Numbered from the stretch's first letter, positions 44,417 to 53,188 are shown. The stretch: DNA of 64,000 nt from Klebsiella sp. WP3-W18-ESBL-02 (GCF_014168815.1 NZ_AP021972.1:2170001-2234000); one strand, 5' to 3'. The notes: generated by a model from the letters alone, not told the origin. Translations and numbers: made by a program.

Positions 44417-45331
44417 TTATTCAGTTAATACCGGGTGTCCGCTGACGGTGAGCGTGGAACGCCCGAGTGAATGCGTCAACTGCGCATGGGCACCCAGCGC
44501 CAGCGTCACCGTGCACGGTTCGTGGCCAAAATCGAGGCCGGTAATGACCGGGATCGACAGCCTGGAACGCAGATAGTCGTACATCGCGTTAAGATCGTAG
44601 CCGGCATCGTAATCATTCGGCGTCGCGCCGCTAAAACTGCCCAACACCAGCGCTCGCTGGCGCGGCAGGATCCCGGCATAGAGTAGCTGTAACAGCATGC
44701 GCTCGACGCGGAACGGATGTTCGTTAATATCTTCCAGCACCAGAATACCGTCACGGATGTCCGGCAGCCACGGGGTGCCGATAAGTGAGGTCATCATTGC
44801 CAGGTTGCCGCCCCACAGGGTGCCCTGAGTATCGCAGTTCGGGCCATCGCCCGCCCACTCGATGCAATACTCCGGGTGGGTTAACGCCTGCCAGAAGTGT
44901 GTCTCGGTGAAGGGTTCTGGCGATTCTGCGCCGAAATTGCCTGCCAGCATCGGCCCGCTGAAGGTGATCACATTGCCGTGGGCCAGCAGCCCCATCTGGA
45001 TGGCCGTAAAATCGCTGTGCCCGCAGATCAGCAGCGGATCGTGTTTCTGGCGGTTGGCTAAGCCCTGCCAGTCGATGTTGTCCAGCAGACGGCTGGCGCC
45101 GTAGCCGCCGCGTACCGGCATCACAATGCGGTTTTTACCCGCCAGCGTAACGAGGCTGTTGATATCGGCCAGCCGCGCATTTTCATCACCGGCGAAGCGA
45201 CGATCGCGCCGCGCGATGACCTGCTGATGAACCACCTGATGTCCAGCGTCTTCTAATCGCGATACCCCGCGCTGCGCGGCGGATTGGTTAATACAGTAGC
45301 CGGAAGGGGCGATAAGATGAAACTGAGACAT
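44417..45331 (-). CDS. ldcA: Murein tetrapeptide LD-carboxypeptidase
   Basis: A 304-residue cytoplasmic serine peptidase, the same length as E. coli LdcA. It removes the terminal D-alanine from recycled murein tetrapeptides. The nucleophile Ser106 is in LICGHSDFTAIQ; the oxyanion block PVRGGYGASRLLD and the partners in ILVLEDINEHPFRVERML and GLDFGHEPCTVTLALG (Glu and His) are visible. It is divergent from emtA, another peptidoglycan enzyme, as in E. coli. Confidence 0.96.
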   Translation of the reverse strand: MSQFHLIAPSGYCINQSAAQRGVSRLEDAGHQVVHQQVIARRDRRFAGDENARLADINSLVTLAGKNRIVMPVRGGYGASRLLDNIDWQGLANRQKHDPLLICGHSDFTAIQMGLLAHGNVITFSGPMLAGNFGAESPEPFTETHFWQALTHPEYCIEWAGDGPNCDTQGTLWGGNLAMMTSLIGTPWLPDIRDGILVLEDINEHPFRVERMLLQLLYAGILPRQRALVLGSFSGATPNDYDAGYDLNAMYDYLRSRLSIPVITGLDFGHEPCTVTLALGAHAQLTHSLGRSTLTVSGHPVLTE

Positions 45332-45424
45332 GGCATTTCCTTGCAGAGTATGAAACGAGTATCATGCCGCCTGAGCCCATGGTTGTCATTAACGGCAGCA
45401 AAGTTCAGCTAAAAGGATAGATGC

Positions 45425-46036
45425 GTGAAATTGAGATGGTTTGCTTTTTTAATTGTATTACTCGCCGGATGTAGCTCTAAATCGGATTACCGTAATCCAC
45501 CCTGGAACCCCGAGGTGCCGGTGAAGCGAGCGATGCAGTGGATGCCAATTAGCGAGAAAGCCGGTGCGGCATGGGGCGTCAGCCCGCGTCTGATCACCGC
45601 GATTATCGCCGTGGAATCCGGCGGCAACCCAACGTTGGTCAGTAAATCCAATGCGGTAGGGCTGATGCAGCTTAAAGCGTCCACCTCCGGGCTGGATGTT
45701 TATCGTCATATGGGCTGGAGCGGCCAACCGTCGACCAGCGAGCTGAAAAATCCGGAGCGCAATATTTCCATGGGCGCGGCCTACTTGAGCATACTGGAAC
45801 ACGGTTCGCTGGCGGGAATTAACGACCCGGAAGTGATGCAATATGCGCTGGTGGTGTCTTACGCCAACGGCGCAGGTGCGCTGCTGCGCACCTTCTCATC
45901 GGACAGGAAAAAGGCGATTGCCGAAATTAACGAACTGGACAAGGATGAATTCTTTGACCACGTCGTGAAAAACCACCCGGCACCGCAGGCACCGCGTTAT
46001 ATCTGGAAGGTACAGAAAGCGATGGACGCCATGTAG
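45425..46036 (+). CDS. emtA: Membrane-bound endo-lytic murein transglycosylase
   Basis: A 203-residue outer membrane lipoprotein, the same length as E. coli EmtA (MltE). It cleaves peptidoglycan glycan strands internally to 1,6-anhydro ends. The lipobox is LLAGC (Cys16), and the catalytic Glu64 is in AIIAVESGGNP. Family-1 lytic transglycosylase blocks GLMQLKAS and NISMGAAYL follow. The start is a GTG at 45425 with AAAGGA upstream. Its stop is one base before the ycgR stop on the other strand, so the two genes abut tail to tail. Confidence 0.95.
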   Translation: MKLRWFAFLIVLLAGCSSKSDYRNPPWNPEVPVKRAMQWMPISEKAGAAWGVSPRLITAIIAVESGGNPTLVSKSNAVGLMQLKASTSGLDVYRHMGWSGQPSTSELKNPERNISMGAAYLSILEHGSLAGINDPEVMQYALVVSYANGAGALLRTFSSDRKKAIAEINELDKDEFFDHVVKNHPAPQAPRYIWKVQKAMDAM

Positions 46037-46768
46037 TTAACGGACGTTGTTGGCCCGTTCGCGGGCCTCTCGCTCCAGTGAGAAAATAATCCGCTGGAGC
46101 GAGCGTTCGAGCACCGGGTTCATATGCAGAAAACGGAAGCTCAGACGCGGCGTCACGATGGTTTCATTTTTACTGTCCACCAGCTTGCGTTCACTGATCG
46201 CCAGCAGCTGCGCATCGCAGCGAAAACGTCCCCAGGGTCCCATATCCAGCTCGACTTCTTTCAGCGTCATCCCGGGCATCAGGCTTTCCGGCGGCGGTGC
46301 ATCCAGCAGCGCGCCCATGCCACCAAGCGATAAATCGAACAAACGAAAACGCAGCGGACTTTTGTCCGGCAGCTTTGCGACGCCGTAGTAGGCGGGATAC
46401 AGCGGCGCAGGGATGCGGAAAAACTCGCGCCGCTGAATAAACCACAGCGCGGGCGGTGTCGGCATGCTGAAGGCCGGCAGCCCCTGATAGTTTTCCACCT
46501 GCATTTGCGCGACGGTGAATTCTATTTTCGCACCGTTGGTTTCGGCCACCATGCTGAGATTTCTTGCCGTTCTGGCGGCATCGTTGTCTTCTTCACTGCT
46601 GCCAAAATCAATCACCAGCCGGTTCTGGCTGGCATCAAGAATACGGCTGATAAACTGGCGCGAAGACCAGCTCACGCGCAGCGCGGCATTAGCTTGCTGA
46701 AGATCGCGCAGAATATTTAATACGGCTAATGGATTTTGTTTAAGAAACTGTGCGTTATGCTCACTCAC
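46037..46768 (-). CDS. ycgR: c-di-GMP-binding flagellar brake protein YcgR
   Basis: A 243-residue protein (244 in E. coli). The YcgR N-terminal domain (about 1-110) is followed by a PilZ domain (about 112-232). PilZ c-di-GMP motifs are RREFFRI (the RxxxR loop, about 113-119) and DLSLGGMG (D/NxSxxG). When bound to c-di-GMP it slows the flagellar motor. A sigma-28 promoter lies 36 bases upstream, so it belongs to the class 3 flagellar regulon. The nearby yoaD phosphodiesterase gene is broken in this genome, while this effector is intact. Confidence 0.95.
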   Translation of the reverse strand: MSEHNAQFLKQNPLAVLNILRDLQQANAALRVSWSSRQFISRILDASQNRLVIDFGSSEEDNDAARTARNLSMVAETNGAKIEFTVAQMQVENYQGLPAFSMPTPPALWFIQRREFFRIPAPLYPAYYGVAKLPDKSPLRFRLFDLSLGGMGALLDAPPPESLMPGMTLKEVELDMGPWGRFRCDAQLLAISERKLVDSKNETIVTPRLSFRFLHMNPVLERSLQRIIFSLEREARERANNVR

Positions 46769-46803
46769 CTGAAATGGCTCCTGAAGGGCAGGCTCTTAAA
46801 GGG

Positions 46804-46830
46804 GTATCGGCGGCGGTAAACAGAACTTCA
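46804..46830 (-). promoter_or_regulatory. Sigma-28 (FliA) promoter of ycgR
   Basis: On the minus strand the sequence is TGAAGTTC, then 11 bases, then GCCGATAC. The FliA consensus is TAAAGTTT-N11-GCCGATAA, so both boxes match at 6-7 of 8 positions with the exact spacing. It is placed correctly to drive ycgR. Confidence 0.9.
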
Positions 46831-47037
46831 GCCTCTAAATGAAAATATTTAACATCTCAACAGATTTGCGCGGTACCGCGGGCCGAAGACAGTGACTACG
46901 TCAATTTTCGTATCCGTACGCATAAAATATCATCGCCCGGCCAGGTTTTTTAAGAACAATTACCTATACTTGAAACATTAGCGGCGCAGAATGTCGGCGC
47001 TTTTATGGCTGTTAATGGAAACAGGAGAGGTGGGAAA

Positions 47038-47292
47038 ATGGGTATTATTACCTGGATTATTTTTGGTCTGATTGCCGGTGTTATTGCCAAACTGATTATG
47101 CCGGGGCGTGATGGGGGTGGCTTTATCCTCACCTGTATCCTTGGGATCGTTGGTGCGGTTGTGGGCGGCTGGTTGGCGACCACATTCGGTATCGGTGGTA
47201 GCGTGACTGGCTTTAACCTGCACAGCTTCCTGGTTGCCGTGGTTGGCGCCATCGTTGTGCTGGCGGTATTCCGCCTGATTCGCCGCGAATAA
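47038..47292 (+). CDS. ymgE: GlsB/YeaQ/YmgE-family membrane protein
   Basis: An 84-residue protein matching E. coli YmgE in length. It has three hydrophobic segments (about 2-20, 28-48, 56-78), Gly-rich packing motifs (GLIAGVIAKLIMPGRDGGGF, GIVGAVVGGWLATTFGIGG) and a basic C-terminal end RLIRRE. The family is described as stress-related or transglycosylase-associated, but the molecular role is not known. The start is the ATG at 47038, preceded by GAGAGGTGGG; an upstream ATG at 47005 is ignored. A terminator follows. Confidence 0.93.
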   Translation: MGIITWIIFGLIAGVIAKLIMPGRDGGGFILTCILGIVGAVVGGWLATTFGIGGSVTGFNLHSFLVAVVGAIVVLAVFRLIRRE

Positions 47293-47300
47293 TGTCCCCG

Positions 47301-47326
47301 ACGGCCCCGCAAGGGGCCGTTTCTTG
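47301..47326 (+). terminator. ymgE terminator
   Basis: ACGGCCCC (47301-47308) and GGGGCCGT (47313-47320) pair around a GCAA loop, followed by TTCTT. Confidence 0.85.
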
Positions 47327-47360
47327 CTGGCGTAAAAATCCAATCCAAATCACATTTCTA

Positions 47361-48456
47361 TACCCGTGATCATTGAAGACGCTTGATTTTTCAGCAACAG
47401 GAGATCATGCTGTCCCCATGAAAATCTTTATCACTGACCAACAAAAAGCTGAACTTGAGCGTCTTCATGACTCCAGTCGTGATAAGCGCGTTTGCGATCG
47501 CATTAAAGCCATTCTTCTGGCCTCCGAGGGCTGGAGTTCGGCCATGATCGCTCAGGCTTTACGCCTGCATCAGACTACTGTTGACCACCATATCAGCGAG
47601 TTTCTGAACAAAGGCAAGCTGAAGCCCGAAAATGGCGGCTCAGACAGCAAACTCAGCGCTGAACAAACGGCTTTTTTAATCAGCCACTTATCCGACAATT
47701 TATTTTACCATACCCGTGATATTGTCGCGTTTGTCGCGCGGACATGGAACATCGTTTTCAGCATTCCGGGAATGAATAAGTGGCTGCACCGGAACGGCTT
47801 CACCTATAAAAAACCGTCAGGCGTCCCGCATAAATTCAGTGAAGAGAAACAAAAGCAATTCATTGAATATTATGAGGAACTCAAAGCCACCGCAGGTGAT
47901 GAACCGGTTCTTTTTATTGATGCTGTCCATCCGACTCAGGCCACCAAAATAGGTTATGGCTGGATACGTAAAGGCCAGAGAAAAGCGGTAAAAACAACAG
48001 GTAGTCGTACACGGCTGAATATCATGGGGGCGCTGAATCTGAAGGCCCCGGAACATCCGCTAATCTGCGAATATAAAACGGTTAATGAATACAACGTATC
48101 TCGTTTTTTCAATGAGATACGTAAAATTTATCCAGATTATCAGCAGAAAGTTCATGTTATTCTGGATGGTGCTGGTTATCACCGTTCACAGTTAGTGAAA
48201 GACTGGGCGGAGGTGGTAAATATAAAACTTCATTACCTCCCGCCGTACAGCCCGAACCTGAATCCGATAGAACGAATGTGGAAGTTAATGAACGAACATG
48301 CCCGGAATAACCGCTACTTCAGCAACAGCAGGGAGTTCAGGGATGCAATATCTGAATTTTTCAGCCATACGTTACCGGGGATAGCGGGTTTTCTGACGTC
48401 CCGAATTAACGATCATTTTCAGGTGCTCAAACCTGCATCTTGAGGTTTATTGGGTA
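47361..48456 (+). mobile_element. IS630-family element, 1096 bp, TA target duplication
   Basis: The ends are TACCCGTGATCATTGAAGACGC (left) and, read inward, TACCCAATAAACCTCAAGATGC (right): imperfect inverted repeats, identical at the first five bases and again at AAGA/TGC. TA occurs directly outside both ends (47359-47360 and 48457-48458), which is the target of IS630-family elements. Inside is one intact transposase gene. The protein recalls ISEc33, but I cannot confirm the name. It sits just upstream of the receptor promoter. Confidence 0.88.
47418..48443 (+). CDS. IS630-family transposase
   Basis: A 341-residue DDE transposase of the IS630/Tc1-mariner group. A helix-turn-helix at about residues 25-70 (KRVCDRIKAILLASEGWSSAMIAQALRLHQTTV) binds the ends. 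The catalytic triad blocks are LFIDAVHPTQ (first Asp), HVILDGAGYHRS (second Asp) and PYSPNLNPIERMW (Glu). The start used is the ATG at 47418, with AGGAG upstream; a TTG at 47373 lies inside the inverted repeat and is unlikely. No frameshift is needed, so the gene looks functional. Confidence 0.92.
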   Translation: MKIFITDQQKAELERLHDSSRDKRVCDRIKAILLASEGWSSAMIAQALRLHQTTVDHHISEFLNKGKLKPENGGSDSKLSAEQTAFLISHLSDNLFYHTRDIVAFVARTWNIVFSIPGMNKWLHRNGFTYKKPSGVPHKFSEEKQKQFIEYYEELKATAGDEPVLFIDAVHPTQATKIGYGWIRKGQRKAVKTTGSRTRLNIMGALNLKAPEHPLICEYKTVNEYNVSRFFNEIRKIYPDYQQKVHVILDGAGYHRSQLVKDWAEVVNIKLHYLPPYSPNLNPIERMWKLMNEHARNNRYFSNSREFRDAISEFFSHTLPGIAGFLTSRINDHFQVLKPAS

Positions 48457-48497
48457 TAAATCCCTTCTTATTTTAGTGTTGAATATCAAATGCGGAT

Positions 48498-48516
48498 GAT
48501 AATAATTATCGTTATT
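48498..48516 (+). promoter_or_regulatory. Fur box upstream of the TonB-dependent receptor
   Basis: GATAATAATTATCGTTATT matches the Fur consensus GATAATGATAATCATTATC at 15 of 19 positions. It lies 24 bases before the receptor start and overlaps a possible -10 region (GATAAT), so iron would repress the gene. The IS630 element ends about 40 bases upstream. Confidence 0.85.
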
Positions 48517-48539
48517 TGTTTTGTTTGGACATAACGATA

Positions 48540-50648
48540 ATGAATCACGCCGTTTTTCGTCTCTGCGCGCTTTCTGGAATGATCGCGCTCGCCCTTGCGC
48601 CGCAGGCCTATGCTGATAAAAATGAAACCACGATGGTGGTCACCGCTTCCGGCGAGGGGAGCGACCTGCCTGGCTGGACCAACAGCGCCACCAAATCGGC
48701 GGTTGCGGAAAGTAAAACGCCGCAGGTGATCAACACCCTCAGCCAGCATGAAATAAGCCTGCGCCACGCCACTTCGCTGAATGAGATTTTGCGTTATGCT
48801 CCCGGCGTCGCGACCGAGTCACGCGGCAGCACGACCTATATGAGCGAATACAAGATTCGCGGCTTCAACGTCGATAACGAATTCTATAACGGACTCCAGT
48901 TGCCCTATAACGTCACGGGGAATACCAAAGCACGGATTGACCCGCTGTTGGTTGACAGCGTCGACATCCTTAAAGGGCCATCCTCTGTGCTTTACGGCAG
49001 CGGTTCGCCAGGCGGGCTGGTGAACATACAGGGGAAAAAGCCGCAGACCACGCCGCGCACGGAAGTGGGTTTCAATACCGGTACTCGCAACCTTAAAGAG
49101 GGTTATCTGGACTCGACCGGCCGTCTTGCTGACAGCGACTGGAGCTATCGCCTGCTGGGCAAAGCGACCGAGGGTGACGACCAGGCGCACACCACTCGCT
49201 ATGAAGATTATCTGCTGGCCCCCAGCGTGACCTGGCAACCGAGCGATAAAACCCGCCTGACGCTGGATGCGCTGGCGCAAAATACGCCGAGCCTGACGCC
49301 ATCTAACCCGATGCCGCTGTCCTATTTACGCTCCAGCTACGCCAATAAACGCGATTTTGCCGGCGACGATTGGAACGGCTTCAAACAGCGCCAGTGGATG
49401 GTGGGCTACAGCTTTGAACACCAGTTTGATAGCGGCTGGGGAATCGCGCAGAAGGCGCGTTACTTTGATATCGACAGTCATCAGCAGAGCGTCTATTCCA
49501 CCGGGAATACCGGGAATCCGGTTTATGAGCTGAACCGCTTTGCCTATACCACGGACGAAGATCTGCACAGCTTCAATATCGATAACCAGGTGACGCGGAC
49601 GCTGACGCTTGGCGACTGGCAGCACCACCTGCTGGCCGGATTTGATTATCAGAAGCTGAATTCGCATTATCACTATCGCTATGCATCGACCACTCCGGGT
49701 ATCGATATGCGTACCCCGGATTTTGGTCAGGTGAATGAATCGGCGCTGGGGCTTTATACCGCGCAGAAAAATCGCCTTTCGTACAACCAAAAGGGCTACT
49801 ACCTGCAGGATCAGATGGCCTGGGGCGGTCTGAATATTCTCGCCAGCCTGCGCTATGACGACTACCAGTCTGCGACTACCGACTATCTGAATAACGATGG
49901 GAAAGCGTGGATCTCCCAGGATCGGGTCACCAAGCGTCTGGGGATGCTGTATGCGTTTGACAACGGGCTGTCGCCCTTTATCAGCTACTCAGAGGGCTTC
50001 AAACCGGTATCACCGGCCAACGGTCTGACGGCTGAACAGGTGAAACCGACCACCAGCAAGCAGGTGGAGGGCGGCGTGAAATACCTGCTGGCAGACTATG
50101 CCACAACCTTTACCGCGTCGGTGTTTAACATCCGGCAGAAAAATGTACTGAGCGCAGACCCGAGCTGGGTGTACCGCCAGACCGGAGAAATTGAATCCAA
50201 AGGGGCCGAACTGTCGGTTATCAGTCGTCCATCCGACAATATTAACCTGATCGCCAACTACGCTTACACCCACGCCATCAACACCGAGGATGAGACCTAC
50301 CCAGGCAAACGTCCGACGCAGGTGCCGGAAAATGCCTTCAACCTGTGGGGGGACTATACCTTCGACCAGAGCCTGGTTCGTGGGCTGACGATCGGCGCAG
50401 GGGCGCGTTATACCGGGCCGATGGAAATCTCTCCGGATAACAAGGCCGGTAAATTGGGCGGAACAACGCAGTACGATATGTCGCTGTCATACGATATGTC
50501 TGCGGTGGACAGCAGCCTGGCAGGCCTGATGCTGAAAGCCAGCGCGCAGAACCTCACCAACAAAGAAACGCTGACCTGCTATGACAGCACTAACTGCTGG
50601 ATTGGCCGCGATCGTACGGTGCAGGTGGGCGCAAGCTACGCCTTCTGA
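48540..50648 (+). CDS. TonB-dependent siderophore receptor
   Basis: A 702-residue outer membrane receptor. The signal peptide is about 1-25 (ending PQAYA), then a TonB-box-like segment (NETTMVVTASG), the plug domain (about 40-170: TPQVINTLSQHEI, LRYAPGVATESRG, VDSVDILKGPSSVLYGSGSPGGLVN) and a 22-strand barrel to the terminal Phe. The closest relatives by pattern are FhuA/FoxA-type hydroxamate receptors, but the ligand cannot be told from sequence. The start is the ATG at 48540 (signal peptide follows directly). It is iron-regulated by the Fur box. No ABC partner is nearby. Confidence 0.9.
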   Translation: MNHAVFRLCALSGMIALALAPQAYADKNETTMVVTASGEGSDLPGWTNSATKSAVAESKTPQVINTLSQHEISLRHATSLNEILRYAPGVATESRGSTTYMSEYKIRGFNVDNEFYNGLQLPYNVTGNTKARIDPLLVDSVDILKGPSSVLYGSGSPGGLVNIQGKKPQTTPRTEVGFNTGTRNLKEGYLDSTGRLADSDWSYRLLGKATEGDDQAHTTRYEDYLLAPSVTWQPSDKTRLTLDALAQNTPSLTPSNPMPLSYLRSSYANKRDFAGDDWNGFKQRQWMVGYSFEHQFDSGWGIAQKARYFDIDSHQQSVYSTGNTGNPVYELNRFAYTTDEDLHSFNIDNQVTRTLTLGDWQHHLLAGFDYQKLNSHYHYRYASTTPGIDMRTPDFGQVNESALGLYTAQKNRLSYNQKGYYLQDQMAWGGLNILASLRYDDYQSATTDYLNNDGKAWISQDRVTKRLGMLYAFDNGLSPFISYSEGFKPVSPANGLTAEQVKPTTSKQVEGGVKYLLADYATTFTASVFNIRQKNVLSADPSWVYRQTGEIESKGAELSVISRPSDNINLIANYAYTHAINTEDETYPGKRPTQVPENAFNLWGDYTFDQSLVRGLTIGAGARYTGPMEISPDNKAGKLGGTTQYDMSLSYDMSAVDSSLAGLMLKASAQNLTNKETLTCYDSTNCWIGRDRTVQVGASYAF

Positions 50649-50659
50649 TCGTGAACGTT

Positions 50660-50739
50660 GTAGGCCGGATAAGCGCAGCGCCATCCGGCAGCCTGCGCGC
50701 TTTTGCCGGATGGCGGCGTAAACGCCTTATCCGGCCTAC
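50660..50739. repeat. REP/BIME element
   Basis: Two REP units in inverted array: GTAGGCCGGATAAGCGCAGC (from 50660) and GCCGGATGGCGG through TATCCGGCCTAC (50705-50739). They lie between the converging receptor and permease genes, ending 3 bases from the permease stop. Confidence 0.85.
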
Positions 50740-50742
50740 TTT

Positions 50743-52128
50743 TTATGCTGCGGTTACGCCGACGCCCGCCGTCTGGCGTGGGGCCGCCTTCATCGGGATA
50801 AAGGCGACAATGACGGCGCCCAGTACCAGGAAGGCGGCAACCATGTAGATTCCGGCATTAAAGCTGCCGGTCACGTCTTTCATTATGCCCATCAGCAGCG
50901 GCCCCAGCGCAGCGCCGGTCATGCCGGTGCCGTTAATCACTGCGATGCCGAGTGCCCTGGCGCGCAGCGACAGCGCGCGGTCCGGCGTCGTCCAGAAGAT
51001 AACCATTGCCGCAAAGGCTCCCATCGAGGCCATGACGATCCCGGTAAACTGCCAGTACGGATGGACGCTGGTGGCGGTAAGCACCCAGCCGGCCGCAGCA
51101 AACAGATACGGCAGCAGCGTATGCAGCTTCCGTTCGTTGCGGCGATCGGAACGTTTGCTCCACCAGATCATGCCGACAATGGTGCAGACCTGAGGAATGG
51201 CGCTCAGCAGGCCGATGGTGACGTTGCTGCTCTCTGCGTTAAAGCTGCGCAGAATCAGCGGCGTCCAGACGCTGAGGGCGCTGAGTGTATTGGTCAGGCA
51301 GAAGTAGGCCAGCGTGTAGAGAATAATGGTTGGCGTTAGCAGCTCGCGCAGCACACTTTTTTGCCCGACAGAGGCCGCCTGGATGGCGCTTTGGGTTTGC
51401 AGCGCGTTAAGCCGGTCGGCTTCAAGCATCTCGTGCAGGCAGGCCTTATCGTCGTCGGTCAGCCATTTCGCCTTCGCCGGGCTGTCGTCAAGCCAGAACC
51501 AGACCACCAGACCAAGCAGAACGGACGGGAAGCCCTCAAGCAGAAACAACCACTGCCAGCCTTTCAGATTGAGCAGGCCGTCCATATTGAGAATGTACCC
51601 GGACGCCAGCGAACCGAGTGCCATGGTGACCGGCATGGCAATCATAAACAGCGCATTGGCGCGGGCACGATAATGGGCAGGGAACCAATAGGTCAGGTAA
51701 TACAGCAGGCCGGGCAAAAACCCGGCTTCGGCGATCCCCACCAGCATTCGTAGCGCGTACAGGCTGTTAGGCCCGGTCGCGAACAGCGTGGCGGTGGAGG
51801 CAATCCCCCAGATAATCATCAGGATGGCTATCCAGCGGCGCGCGCCGACGATCGTCAGCATGACGTTACTCGGGATTCCGCATACCACGTACATCACATA
51901 AAACAGCGTGGTGGCCAGCCCGAACATTGTGCTGGTTAACCCCAGGTCTTTGCCCATGGTCAGCCCGGCAAAACCGATGTTAATACGGTCGAGATAGGAA
52001 AAGACAAACAGCACGAACAAAAACACGATCAGGCGGCGGAACAACTTATTGATAACCGCCTGCTGCCGCGCGTTGAACGGCGATGACGCAGAAGACGGTG
52101 TCGGTTCCAGAGAAGGGCTATCGTTCAT
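50743..52128 (-). CDS. HpaX-like MFS permease (anion:cation symporter family)
   Basis: A 461-residue permease with 12 predicted helices, closely similar to HpaX, the 4-hydroxyphenylacetate transporter (shared blocks FLFVLFVFSYLDRINIGFAGLTMGKDLGL, GLATTLFYVMYVV, GWQWLFLLEGFPSVLLG, WFWLDDSPAKAKWLTDDDK). Because it lies next to iacR and the iac operon and is divergent from iacR, it may take up indole-3-acetate or a related aromatic acid; this is inference. The start is the ATG at 52126-52128, with GTGGAG 8 bases upstream. A REP element lies at its end. Confidence 0.87.
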   Translation of the reverse strand: MNDSPSLEPTPSSASSPFNARQQAVINKLFRRLIVFLFVLFVFSYLDRINIGFAGLTMGKDLGLTSTMFGLATTLFYVMYVVCGIPSNVMLTIVGARRWIAILMIIWGIASTATLFATGPNSLYALRMLVGIAEAGFLPGLLYYLTYWFPAHYRARANALFMIAMPVTMALGSLASGYILNMDGLLNLKGWQWLFLLEGFPSVLLGLVVWFWLDDSPAKAKWLTDDDKACLHEMLEADRLNALQTQSAIQAASVGQKSVLRELLTPTIILYTLAYFCLTNTLSALSVWTPLILRSFNAESSNVTIGLLSAIPQVCTIVGMIWWSKRSDRRNERKLHTLLPYLFAAAGWVLTATSVHPYWQFTGIVMASMGAFAAMVIFWTTPDRALSLRARALGIAVINGTGMTGAALGPLLMGIMKDVTGSFNAGIYMVAAFLVLGAVIVAFIPMKAAPRQTAGVGVTAA

Positions 52129-52343
52129 GAAAAGCTCCACATTGTGATTATGATTATGGGTCGTACAGGCTGGCTAACGTATAGAGAACGCGCGCCGGAA
52201 GTGTCAATTTTGTGTGTGATAAATGATACGTAATTGTTATGTGTGTGGCATTTGTGAATCATAATGCGATCTCTGTCGCGTCAATATTCATCAAGGGGAG
52301 GCCCACGGCGCAACCGCGCTGGGACGGGCGGAAAGACACAGGG

Positions 52344-52349
52344 TATAAT
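52344..52349 (+). promoter_or_regulatory. Probable -10 box of iacR
   Basis: TATAAT at 52344-52349, 35 bases before the iacR start. No good -35 box lies 17 bases upstream, which suggests control by an activator or a weak promoter. The 52129-52343 gap has no gene. Confidence 0.45.
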
Positions 52350-52384
52350 CGAAAAATCTGCGACATGTTGGGGTAAGGAAACGC

Positions 52385-52858
52385 ATGAGTAATCTAAAAA
52401 AAACAGCGGGCGAGGGCGCGACGGGCGCCGCGTTTCATCGTGAAGAGTTTCCGTTCTACTGGATTGTTAACGTGTACGCCCGTTACACCCAAACCGTGGA
52501 ACTGGCCCTGAAGAAGGTTGCGCTGGACGTCTCGCGCTTTCGTGTGCTGATGATCACGCACCAGTACGGCCAGGCGAGCATCTCGCAAATCGCCGAATAC
52601 GCGCTGGCTAAAATGCCCACGGTGACCAAAATTGTCGGCCGCCTGCGCGATGACGGCCTGGTGGTTACCGCCAGCAGCCCCAGCGATGCGCGGGTAACGA
52701 TGGTGATGCTAACCGAAGCCGGTCAGCAGAAAGTGGCGGAAGCTATGCCGCTGGTGGGTAAAATATTCGATAAAGGTTTTAAGGGCATGAGCCCTGGACA
52801 GGTGGAGAAAATGAACCAGTCACTGGCGAAAGTGCTGGATAATCTTAACGAACTCTGA
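52385..52858 (+). CDS. iacR: MarR-family regulator, IacR type
   Basis: A 157-residue winged-helix regulator. The MarR fold is visible: FPFYWIVNVYARYTQTVELALKKV (dimer helix and ligand pocket), then the HTH ASISQIAEYALAKMPTVTKIVGRLRDDGLV and the wing SPSDARVTMVMLTEAG. MarR-type IacR proteins in other bacteria repress iac genes until indole-3-acetate binds. Its position between the permease and the catabolic operon fits that role. The ribosome site is GTAAGGAAACGC before the ATG. The next gene on the same strand begins 330 bases on, after several palindromes. Confidence 0.85.
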   Translation: MSNLKKTAGEGATGAAFHREEFPFYWIVNVYARYTQTVELALKKVALDVSRFRVLMITHQYGQASISQIAEYALAKMPTVTKIVGRLRDDGLVVTASSPSDARVTMVMLTEAGQQKVAEAMPLVGKIFDKGFKGMSPGQVEKMNQSLAKVLDNLNEL

Positions 52859-52916
52859 CCCTTCCTCCTCGCGATCGCAAAACTGTGACTTGCGTAGAAA
52901 ATATCTATAACCAACT

Positions 52917-53092
52917 GTAAATAAACAATATTTACACACTGCCGTCGCGATCGCTTCGTGACGGCAGCGCCCGCCCTAATGCCCAATATTGCTTTATATT
53001 TCATCAAACTGCATAAGTAACCCTTATTATTAAAAGGTTAATGCATTGTTATTTCATAGTAAAAATAACGTGAAATATTACTTGAATATTCA
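52917..53092 (+). promoter_or_regulatory. Palindromes in the iacR-iacH gap (candidate IacR operators)
   Basis: The 330-base gap contains GTAAATA-AACAA-TATTTAC (52917-52935), GTTATTT-N8-AAATAAC (53048-53069) and the perfect palindrome TGAATATTCA (53083-53092). MarR regulators bind AT-rich palindromes of about this length, so one or more may be the operator of the iac operon. A GC-rich stem CTGCCGTC/GACGGCAG at 52939-52967 may end the iacR transcript. Confidence 0.5.
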
Positions 53093-53188
53093 TCTAAATG
53101 TTCCATAGTGAAAACACGCTTATCAGGATAAAAAAACCGCAATGACGGCGTGCCTGAATATGATTCATTTTTTCTGGTCAAGGTGTCA

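Noticed and set aside
47373..47417. TTG start for the IS630 transposase
   Set aside because: It lies inside the inverted repeat and has no ribosome site; the ATG at 47418 fits the family start.
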